Shown here: positions 44,686 through 53,703 of the stretch, one piece after another | Numbering within the stretch: position 1 is the stretch's first letter | Layout of the letters: each line of letters starts with the position of its first letter | From: Bidens hawaiensis | Taxonomy: Eukaryota > Streptophyta > Magnoliopsida > Asterales > Asteraceae | Length of the DNA stretch: 64,000 nt | Assembly: GCA_021521415.1 (NCBI GenBank) | Contig: JAIQDT010001668.1 | Span: 372,001-436,000 of the forward strand | Direction: 5' to 3' | Position numbers and translations under genes: made by a program | Notes under the pieces: generated by a model | Database searches by the model: none | The model's input: only the letters and a program-made list of their open reading frames with translations | What the model was told of the DNA's origin: nothing

Positions 44686-45424
44686 TGTTGGAAAAATGTT
44701 AGCAAAAAGATGAGTTTGCTAATTTTGGACATTAGTAATTATATTTATATTTGCGCATTATAAATTATTATTTACGGGTTTATTATCCTTTATGTGAGAG
44801 CATCATAACGAGTCAAACCATGTCCAAAACCGAGCTAAGATGAATGAGATATCGAAGCTTAAAGATGAGTGGTTGGAAAATCAAAATCATAATAAAAAGC
44901 ATTAAAGACGTTTAATGCAATTTATTTTCGACGGGAGTTATGGATTGAATTCAAAATCATAATAAAAAGCATTAAAGACGTTTAATGCAATTTATTGTTT
45001 TGTTTTGAGTCTGTGATCCTAGCTCCACTATAAATACCAAGACAAGGCTTGGGGTTTGACACACCATTTGCAACTTGAAGAGCTTGCAAATTCTCAAACA
45101 TTTCTTCATCTTTACCAACACAACTAAGAAAGTAAGAACCGATCCAATTCGGGTGCATAGTCAACTCCGGCAGTACATACTGCTCCGGCCGTTGTACCCT
45201 GGGAAACAAAACGAGGAGAGACTCGGAATTTGTTTTAAGGGCCCCGTGTTCAACACGATCCTCGGTCACCAACTTCTACTTCTACCCGATTCTTTGTACT
45301 TTGATTTATTTCATTGTAACTGTACTGTAATTTAATGCTTTCTAGATAGGTGTTTTTTGTTCATTCTTTGTATTGTAATCGTATTAAAAGTGTTTTATTT
45401 ATTTTATACCGAACGGTTACTACA
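44686..45424 (+). repeat. 3' LTR of the copia element
   Basis: 739 bp, same length as the 5' LTR, followed by the TSD TTTAT (45425-45429). Confidence 0.95.
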
Positions 45425-45429
45425 TTTAT

Positions 45430-47559
45430 TTTAATTATTGCAGCTTGTGAGTCTTGATTACTTTAGTTTTTGTTAATTTTCAAATAATTCTAGTTAGTAT
45501 AAACTTTTATAAGTTATGGTAGCTTTTGGTTATTTTATCTAGTTAACTTTTGAAGTTCAGTGTTAAGCTTAATGCTGTCCTACTTCTTTCAAAAAAGTTC
45601 AAGCACTACTAGCATGTAACAAAGCTTCTATATAATAACTTTTAGGTTATGATATGTCACCTTATCATAATGGATATTTGCATGTTTAAGGTACCAAGTT
45701 CATGGTTATAAAATTCCCGACTAAGCGTCGATAATCCCAGTTAATCCTGATTAATTGCTAGTCCACAACTCTCCGTTCAACGAGTGATTACTACAACACT
45801 GACCAAGCTTACTTAGAATATATATGAAAAATTGAGCTTGAGTTACTTGTTACTTATTAGATATGGAGATGTTGATGTTCTACTTTATTGCTACACTTAA
45901 AATGAGTTTTGGGACTGATTTGATTTCAATTTTGTGGTCTTGTGAGTTGTCTCTCACTTCGGTTGTAATTCTCCGCACGAAACTTTCTATCCCTTTTCTT
46001 TTTCTTTTTTTCTTCCTTTTTAAAATGTCTATGTCGAAACATTGTGTGTATACTAGTTTTAAAAATTATTTTACAACAAAAGCTAAAAACGTAACTCCAA
46101 TTTTTTATTTAAATATTTAAAAAGATTCTAAAATATCTAAATTCCAAAAACATAACAAACCACATATATAAACATAGCTTGTTTTAGAAACGGACCTTTA
46201 AAACATGAGTTTATAAATGATTAATTTAGTTGACAAAACATCAAGGCCAGTTGTTGTGGGCATGAAAAGGGCTTTAAAAGTTGGTGTGGCATGGCTATAA
46301 AGCCCAACGCACCGTGTCGGGGAGGTAAGGAAGTGGCTTCAAGGCAACACCGGGCGCTAAATGAAAAACATTCAACACATGGTGAGGCCCAAATGATAAA
46401 GGGATGAGGCTTTAAACCATAACATGATATTAAAAGAGCATGTCTTTAATATAACGTGAAACTTTAACTTGAGTTTAAAAATCCCTTTACAAATCACAAC
46501 AACCAGCCTAATGTGCTTCCATTCATCATTATTCATATATGGGCAAGTTATAGACATAATTCGTTATAACACAACACCAATAGTGTTTAACGACTCAGTG
46601 GGTATCAATCCCATCTCCCCGGAACTATAAATACGCACAAACCACTTCAAGGGCCATTACTCACCCTATGTCTAGTATGTTTTTTGTGTGCACATTACAA
46701 CTTGTATATGTAAGGATCAAAACACATGCATATTTTAGCATGACTGTTTAATTACTACCTTATATAAAAAAGTTTTAGAGGATCTAGACCAACGCTCATG
46801 TAAATTCTTGTCTGACTCTTTAAAGATGGATAAATATCCAGATTTTTAAAAGAGTACATATTTGTAAAAAGGTAGACTTATTCACGTCGTAAAGAAAATT
46901 TAAAAGTATAAAAGATTGAACGTATATACATTTTTAATTCTCTGATAATCACTTGTCGATAACCTTGACACTTGATTATGTTCATTGACCTCTTATTGCT
47001 GGTAAATTAACTCGACTATTCAATTTGAGATGAACGAAAATGAACTCTATAGTCTTCTATTGATGGTGTTAGGAAACTTAATGAGTAAGCACGATGTGTT
47101 ACTAGAATTCGACATGTGTCGTCTTTGTGATGACACGTTTATTATGTGCTAGCACATGACACTTCATGTTAATTAATCAACATCCACACGTCGCTTCATA
47201 AGGATATGTGTCAATCGGTGTTGGCACGCGTCATTCCATACGGATTAAAGTTTTCATTCCACCGTATGTTACGCTAGAGAATTATGCTCTTGTGATGCCA
47301 CAACGACTGTCAAGTGACAACTGACGTTATGATTTCTTAGGTGGATGCCCTAGCCAAACTCCTAAGCCATCATGAGTCTGGTTAAGACAACATAGTCTAG
47401 ACATGGTGAAGGAACCGGGCTCTCCAATTTAGAGAGTGCGATGACTTAAAAAAATCGTTGTTATTAAAAAATAGTGTTCTTAATATTTACTATGTTAATA
47501 TATACCTAGTACACTAATAAAAATAATTATAATTTTAGAATTAATAGTTTAGTTTAGAC
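45430..47559. other. Intergenic sequence, no gene recognised
   Basis: Mixed AT-rich sequence. Open frames (45863-46120 plus, 46372-46557 minus) have no domain. No terminal repeats were found between the copia TSD and the small hAT element. Confidence 0.5.
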
Positions 47560-47567
47560 TCATGAGT

Positions 47568-47956
47568 CAGGGACGGTTCCGAGAAGACGGAAATTTTTTT
47601 GGGCCAAAGGCGAAATTTTTTTTGGGCCTTGAGTAAAAGAAACATTTTGTTGAGTTTAAAAATTTTAATTTTAAGTGGACTTACTTGGTTATAATTTGAG
47701 TTGTGTAAAAAACTTTTGTATAAAAATAAACTTAAAAATGTCTCAACTAAGATTTGAACCCACAACCTCTTGGTTAGAGGTCATACCTTTTTGCCACTAG
47801 ACCAAGCTAATGTTTGTGTAATTGTGTAGAAACATTGATTATACATACTTTTTTTTCATAAAGATACATATAATTTAAAAAAAAAAAATTTCGGGCCTAG
47901 CGGGGTGTCGAGCCTGTGGCCGTCGACCACCATGCCTCACCCTTGGGCCGGCCCTG
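47568..47956. mobile_element. hAT-type MITE
   Basis: The 389-bp element starts CAGGGACGGTTCCGAG and ends GGGCCGGCCCTG, giving a short TIR CAGGG(A/C)CGG. It is flanked by perfect 8-bp direct repeats TCATGAGT (47560-47567 and 47957-47964). No coding capacity. Confidence 0.85.
47747..47807 (-). other. tRNA-like relic inside the MITE
   Basis: On the minus strand the sequence has an A-box-like TGGTCTAGTGG. An anticodon-arm-like ACCTC-TAACCAA-GAGGT follows (5-bp stem, 7-nt loop), then a B-box-like GGTTCAAATC. The T-stem is poorly paired, position 33 is A instead of T, and the acceptor 3' side is missing. It is not a functional tRNA gene. Confidence 0.5.
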
Positions 47957-48025
47957 TCATGAGTCTAGTCACACTCGAACTTGAAAATTTTGAAACGTGA
48001 TTCAATCTTAGTTTATAGAGAGTTA

Positions 48026-48214
48026 GGGGGCGTTTGGGATTGCTTCTTAAAATTGCTTATGGCTTTTTGGAAAGACAAAATGTTCAAAATGCCCCTCCAA
48101 AAACACCTAAAAGCTTCAAATTGGAGCTTTTAGGTGCTTTTAGAGTGGCATTTTGAATATTTTGTCTCTTCAAAAAACCATAAGCAATTTCAAGAAGCAA
48201 TCCCAAACATGCTT
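48026..48214. mobile_element. Foldback MITE, Tourist-like
   Basis: 189 bp, nearly all inverted repeat. The left arm GTTTGGGATTGCTTCTTAAA pairs with the right arm GAAGCAATCCCAAAC, and inner blocks AAGACAAAATGTTCAAAATG and CACCTAAAAGCT also pair. Flanked by TTA (48023-48025 and 48215-48217), which suggests a TWA target. Confidence 0.75.
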
Positions 48215-49198
48215 TTAATCACGAGTGGCTTGTTTAGTTTGCACCCCTATTGAATTAATAAAAAGAATAAAATATTATAACTAAACAATCAATTATAAAG
48301 TTTGATTGGAGAGCGTCTTTTATTATTAGTTTTTAGAATTAGTTTCTTTTCACCAATAAGAAAAGGGGGTCATATTTTGCATAGACAACCTTTTATGAGA
48401 TGAAATATTCTTTCTAAAACTGTTTGAAACTTTCATTTTTTTCCTTTTTAATAATATTAATATTATACTACAAATTATAAATTTATTAGAAGAAATTGGC
48501 TGTAAATATTTTTGTTAAACCTCTTATATAGAGTTAAAAAAAACTCATCTATTTTTAATATAAAAAAATACGCTGGATTAAAATTCCACTTAATACTCAA
48601 ACCTAGATTGAGCAAGCCGAAGAATCAAAGGCCCACCAAAAATCAAAGGCCCACCAAATATTTTCCTAACACGTAATCTTTATGGCTTACAGCTAACATG
48701 TTTTCAGCTCTCTTAATACATTTTATATATATTAGTCACAACATTTTCATTAATTTAATATCCTTTTATAAAGATTCGAAATTTATCTTTTACATTTGAA
48801 GTAAGCATTTTCTTTAACCAACTTTATTATTTGTCTTATTATGTCTTTGAATGTAGACTATTACACATCTACACTCAAAACTTAAAAAACAACTTTATCA
48901 AGGTCGCGTTAGGAAAAGAATATGATATATGTATCATGTATGTATATATTCTTTTATGTTCCTGTCGAGCGGTCTATGTTATTTGTTTGTTTATGTCATG
49001 TCATATGTCACAAACTCACGATTAAATTACTAATGTTTATATCAACTAAGCAGAAGGATATAACATTTGCTTTATTCATTGATAGATTATAATTAAAAAG
49101 ATAACATTTTACTTATTCTACCAAATCATTTCATGACATACAAAATGACGATTTTACCCTCATATAATCATTATTCGGTGACTAGATTGTAACATGTA
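48215..49198. other. Sequence downstream of the bZIP gene, no other gene recognised
   Basis: AT-rich. For the minus-strand bZIP this is the 3' side; an AATAAA-like signal (plus TTTATT, about 49071) lies about 130 bp past the stop and could direct polyadenylation. A short AATCAAAGGCCCACCAAA duplication occurs near 48627-48660. Confidence 0.45.
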
Positions 49199-49208
49199 AC
49201 ACCACTCT

Positions 49209-49688
49209 TCAGTACGGAATCATATCTGAAGAAGCCAAAATAGGCTTATTAACATAAAGACAACTCAGTGAGTTATTCATGAACTCGTCAATCAACTCAG
49301 TGCCACCACCTTGATACGGTTCCTCCACAAACCCACCGAACTCGACGGGTTGACTCATTAACGCCTCGATCCTGTTAAGCGAGTCCAACCGCTGAGTCAA
49401 CTCGGTGAGCCGAGCCCTCAACACCGAGTTCTCCGCCTCCATATTGGTATAATGCTGCATGGTTATGCTAATATTAGCCATAACCTGGTTGTTCTCCTTA
49501 GTGAGTTGACTCAGCTGAGTCGTGAGATCGTCTAGGTGCTTTTGCTTCCTCATTCTTGATCGCTTTGCCGATTCCCGATTCGACACCATTCGTTTCCTCT
49601 TCCTTTGATCCATTAGTCGTTGAAGATCTTCATCCGAACCCGAGTTTTGAAGCGGGTATGAACCACCTGATGATGTCGTTGCCGCCAT
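49209..49688 (-). CDS. Group S1 bZIP transcription factor (bZIP11/bZIP2/bZIP44-like)
   Basis: An intronless 159-codon gene. The basic region is RKRKRMVSNRESAKRSRMRK (about residues 29-48) with invariant N37-x7-R45. The leucine zipper follows exactly ten residues later: L55, L62, V69, then M83, L90, L97 and L104. The NRESAKRSRMRKQKHLDDL signature, short N-terminus and lack of introns fit plant group S1. These factors bind ACGT/ACTCAT-type sites, usually as heterodimers with group C bZIPs, and control amino acid and sugar-starvation metabolism. The long leader carries a conserved upstream ORF (49999-50124), which strongly supports the S1 assignment. The ATG at 49688 is the first in-frame one. 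No defect is seen, and it is the only intact ordinary gene in the window. Confidence 0.95.
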   Translation of the reverse strand: MAATTSSGGSYPLQNSGSDEDLQRLMDQRKRKRMVSNRESAKRSRMRKQKHLDDLTTQLSQLTKENNQVMANISITMQHYTNMEAENSVLRARLTELTQRLDSLNRIEALMSQPVEFGGFVEEPYQGGGTELIDEFMNNSLSCLYVNKPILASSDMIPY

Positions 49689-49998
49689 TATTAATAACAG
49701 AAAAACTGTATGAAATTGAAGATTTTGAAAGTGAAATTGATGAAAATAAGCAGAACCCAGTTGCTAATTAAGATTCAATTTGATTATTATTCAGACAGAT
49801 AGCTAATTAAGACTTATTTGCAATTATTGCAGAAACAGAGTAAAAAACAGAGCATAAAACAGAGCAGAAATTATGAAATATAAAAGGACGAAATTGTGGA
49901 TTTAGAGACTAAAATTGAAGAAAAACAAGAAATAAAGCATGATTTGTATGGTAATTAAGAGCAATTTGTAATAATAATAGCTGAAAACAGAGGATGAA

Positions 49999-50124
49999 TC
50001 ATGTGATGTAATAGAACCAGTAGAGAAAGACGACTGAAAACGATTGAAGCAAACGGGTTCGACGCCAATACGAGGAATTGATCATAAACTCAAACTGAAA
50101 GGATTCACTCAGAATTTGAGACAT
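49999..50124 (-). CDS. Conserved upstream ORF, sucrose-control peptide type
   Basis: A 41-codon uORF in the bZIP leader, ATG at 50124 and TGA at 49999-50001, ending 310 nt before the main ATG. Its peptide starts MSQILSE and contains INSSYWRRTRLLQSFSVVFL followed by YWFYYIT. The SFSVVFLYWFY block is the hallmark of the SC-peptide uORF of group S1 bZIPs (AtbZIP11 and relatives). In those genes the nascent peptide stalls ribosomes when sucrose is high and represses the main ORF. The length (41-42 codons) matches. It is the strongest functional sequence outside a classical gene in the window. Confidence 0.93.
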   Translation of the reverse strand: MSQILSESFQFEFMINSSYWRRTRLLQSFSVVFLYWFYYIT

Positions 50125-50164
50125 GTATTTCAAACATCAAGAACAAAAGATTGAACATTAATGT

Positions 50165-50192
50165 TAATAATAATAATAATAATAATAATAAT
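50165..50192. repeat. (TAA)n microsatellite in the bZIP leader
   Basis: About nine TAA units, 40 bp upstream of the uORF start in transcript orientation. Confidence 0.9.
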
Positions 50193-50474
50193 TCAATCCA
50201 ATAAAAACAGAGCAATTATTATTTGGGTGGGAAGAGAGAGAGGGGGAAGGGGCTATGGAGGAATTGTTGGTTGGATTTATAGAATTTTGGTGCAGGACAA
50301 GTTGCAAAAAGGTACTTTTGTGTTGATATTTTTATGCAATATTTAATATTTATAAATGTTTGAGAATCGGTTAAAGTTGAAAAAAATAACATTTTCTAAC
50401 ATGGGGAATCAAAATATTACTAGTTTATCCAAACCACACCCTTATATTAGCATTTTTATAAAAACACTGTAAAT

Positions 50475-50488
50475 CCTTTTATATATAA
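50475..50488 (-). promoter_or_regulatory. Putative TATA box of the bZIP gene
   Basis: Minus strand TTATATATAAAAGG. It lies only about 12 bp beyond the stop codon of the upstream reverse transcriptase remnant. The next stretch toward the gene is leader-like. The assignment is by sequence and position only. Confidence 0.5.
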
Positions 50489-50499
50489 CACAAACCGAA

Positions 50500-53400
50500 C
50501 TACATCTGGATAATGGGTAAGCGAGCAACAAGCTGCGCTGCTATCCCCTTTTGAATCGCAAAGCCTATTCTACTAAATATAAATCATTGGTTCCTCGGGC
50601 TCTGCGAGTCACTGTGGACCACCTTCTGTACCCGCTCCAAGAAGCGAACCGCCTCGGGAGTTAGGGATCCAAAAGTGTCGAAGGCAAATGGAATGAACAC
50701 GTGCTGATTCTCCAAACACGATGTCTCATGCTTAGCAACCTTCCTAGACTCCGCTCTCGAAAACCGCCTGTCCCGGTACGAAGCCACTGTCTCTCAGCCC
50801 CACCAACGGGGACACCCCAGTGAGGTCAACACACGCATGCTTACCCCCTGCCCAGCCAAACACAAGAACATCCGCAGGACGCAAGGTAGATCTTCCCTCA
50901 CACGGACCAGTCAAAAAATTAACAGGTGCCTCTTTCTTGGCTGAGATCCCGGCACGTCTAAGCACATCCCATAACACATCTCTAACCCAGTCATGACGAT
51001 ACTTGAATCCCGGCAATTTCTTACAGTGGAGGGCATGCTCACCGAATCTATCCAAACAAGCTTTTTTACAAATGGGGCATAATTCATCTGGAGGGAAAAG
51101 GGGAATCATAAGCCGGTATTTAAGGATGGCTCTGTATTCAACTGCTGACATCCGTTGCCCAAGACCTTCAATGGGCACAACAGTCAAAAAATCCTGGGCA
51201 TGAGCCCCCTTGAGACAAGCTAAAACTGCCTTTTGTCTCGGGGTCATATCGAATCTCTCCTCCAAATCATGTACGTGTTTACCATAAAGAGCACTCGCCA
51301 AGGTTTGTTGAGGTTTCTTGGGGGCGGTCTCCTTATCAGTAAAACCGCCTATATCAAGGTTCGGGAGAGTTGTTCCAATATTACCAAGTGCAAAAGAGTA
51401 GTCAGGATCTACCCCCATAACACCAGCGTTTCGCAGGACGTGGTCCTGCAATTTCCACGACTGAGACCTGGAATCCACAGATGCATATGCGGAGACATCC
51501 TCAGCCGAGAAAATTCCTAAGCCTCCGCAACGCATAGGGAAGGAAGCCAACCTCCACTGGAGGTCCCCAAAATGCGGTCCTCCACACACAACAATATCTT
51601 CAATTGCCCCCCGCAGGCCCGCATCAAAGATGGACACAGTCTCTTTGACATGTTCAGGTTGACAGGTCTGGAGCCCAAACATTAACTTAGCAACCCCCAT
51701 GCACGAGCGTAACAAAAGGAGCTCACTTCGGGGGTCCCTCAGGTCCGGCAGGCGTTTCATAAGTTCAACCGCCCTCAAAGCTCTTTTAGTTGCCAAAGAC
51801 CGAATAAACCCTGCATCCCGACTAACCGCTCCCCCCAAGAGTTTAACTCCCATCGCAGGCCTGCTAATCTCTCCAGGGAATAAACCAGACACTTTCTTCG
51901 AATCATCACATGACGGCCAAAAAACCTCTGTTTTTCGAATATTAAGCCTAAGCCCTAAAGACGCCCCCTCTGAGCGAATAATGCCCAACGCTCTAGCGAC
52001 CTCCTCAGCCTTACCAATAATAGTGCCATCGTCTACATACCAAACATGGAAGGGCAAGGAACAGGTCCCCTGCACCCTAAGGATGAGCGGATGAAGGACC
52101 AACGCAAAAAGAAGAGGGCCAAGGGGGTCCCCTTGCTGCACCCCAGTAAAAGCCCCGATATGAGTATCCCTCACATATAAACGGGCGGGGCGGGCATATA
52201 AAAACTAGACCCATGGGAAGATGGATGGACATATGCAGCTAACTTCCCTGAGAAGGGTCGTCCGATCCACCTCGTTGAAGGCGTTAGAAAAATCAATAGT
52301 GAGCATAGCCAGGGACCCGTCAGAATGAAACGCGCTCAAAAATCTGTAAGCACTATGCAATACCGCTTCTGCCCCATTAGGGATCCCAACCCCGAATTGG
52401 AAATCCCCTATATAAGCAGCCACCTTTTTCCCTATTTTACGCATAGCGACTTTCGACACCAATCTTCTCCAAATGGCCCCCACTGCGATGGGTCTAATTC
52501 CATTGTCAGGCTTCAACAGGGGGGTCAACGGTGCCGAAGCAATGAACTCCGCTAGAACTTTTGGACAAAGCCCCCCAAGCCACAAGTTGACAACATCAGT
52601 GATGGCCTTTAAGAGCCCGGAGGCGGTCGGAGACCCCTGGCGACAGAAAGCGTCTAAAATATGTTGGGCCCGCAAACCATCCCTCCCACAAGATGTACCT
52701 TTCGGAAAGGTTTAATACATTCCAACACACAATCACCGTCCACCTGCAAGGCTGGTTCCGATGGCACGACGGAGGGCATGGTCGGGGGGTCCACCACAGG
52801 ATGTTTATCAATCAATGCTCTCAAAGTATCCCCCCCGGCAGGCGCGACCCCGGATGAACACAGGACTTTGATCGCCGCTGTGTAATGGTCGTCCGCTACC
52901 TTCCGGAGGCACTGCTTGATATTGCCCCCTCCCTCTTCTTTATGTTGGCAATCCCACATCACTGGAAGTTCAAGGAGCGGTAGCACCAACTCTTCTAAAC
53001 CTGCCCCATCTTTCCAAACAGCCAAAGCCCGCATAATGGAGCTACATTGAAGCGATTTCCTGTTACCGGACCTTCGTTCTTGCCTAGTAGCCGGTTTGAC
53101 AACACGTAACGTGCAACGAGGCAACAACAAAAGTTTAACCCAAGCCTCAATAGACCTCGGGGCATCCACCACTTTACGGAGCCCCCCTGACAAAGCCTGG
53201 GCAAAAGCCATGCGACACGCGGGCGGGATACTCTTGACAGTGGCAATAGGAATGGCGAGGACGCGCTCAAGGAGAGCGACATCTACCACAAACGTCTCAG
53301 ACTGACCACTCCCAAGTTTCACCTGCGAATCGCGGGGTTGAGGGATCCCCACAATAAAATCAAAGTCGCCTCCTGCACGTGGGGTGCATTTAACAACTTC

Positions 53401-53703
53401 TTTTCCGTGCAGACAAGGCCTATTCAAGGCATGCAGGGCCATGCACTCCCCGCATAACCAGTTCTTAAGCAAGCGCAAGGTTTCGACAACGTCATTGTAG
53501 AGTTCCAAGTCCGAAGCAAGACGCTCCTTTAACTGATCTCTCCTTTCCTTTACATTGAAGTGATCCCGCTGAAAATGCATGAGTAACCTAGAGTACCCCT
53601 TGTATCCCAGGATACCATCTTTGCAAACATGAAAATTTTTAAAAGGGCAACGCCAAATCCCCGTGCCCGAGCTAGGACCGGGCTCTCCACCACAGGCCCT
53701 CAT
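50500..53703 (-). pseudogene. Reverse transcriptase with zinc finger and nuclease-like C-terminus (non-LTR type)
   Basis: Minus-strand reading from ATG 53703. The N-terminus has an atypical Cys/His finger (CPFKNFHVC ... HFQRDH). RT follows: APLTPLLKPDNGIRPIAVG, TIDFSNAFNEVD (catalytic D), TGVQQGDPLGPLLFALVLHP, WYVDDGTIIG, LNIRKTEVFW and VKLLGG. The C-terminal part has a CCHC motif CPICKKACLDRFGEHALHC, then RPADVLVFGWAGGKHACVDL, which resembles a PD-(D/E)XK restriction-like nuclease. Breaks are a frameshift near 52710, a TAG at 52205-52207 (WV*FLYARPARLYV), and a frameshift near 50760. The product ends about 50500 (AAQLVARLP). I recall this as a multi-copy plant RT family. Non-LTR and RLE assignments are inference. 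Confidence 0.8.

Larger units (their letters stand above)
29551..45424 (+). mobile_element. Complete Ty1/copia element interrupted by a nested Sirevirus-like element
   Basis: Two 739-bp LTRs (29551-30289 and 44686-45424) begin TGTTGGAAAA and end ACGGTT(C/A)CTACA. TSD TTTAT flanks both sides (29546-29550 and 45425-45429). Gag, protease, integrase, RT and RNase H follow in order on the plus strand, with the nested element occupying 32732-41877. Without it and the flanking duplication the element is about 6.4 kb. Roughly 17-20 differences are visible between the LTRs, about 2.5 percent. Confidence 0.95.
49689..50450 (-). promoter_or_regulatory. Long 5' leader of the bZIP gene
   Basis: About 760 nt lie between the presumed start region and the ATG. 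On the minus strand it begins with a CT-rich tract (plus GGGAAGAGAGAGAGGGGGAA, about 50230-50252) and a TTA-repeat microsatellite (plus TAA units, 50165-50192). The conserved uORF follows, then an A/T-rich stretch up to the main ATG. Length and layout match leaders of S1 bZIP genes under sucrose-induced translational repression. Confidence 0.65.

Noticed and set aside
47747..47807. Functional tRNA gene
   Set aside because: T-stem mispaired, no T at position 33, acceptor stem incomplete, and located inside a MITE.
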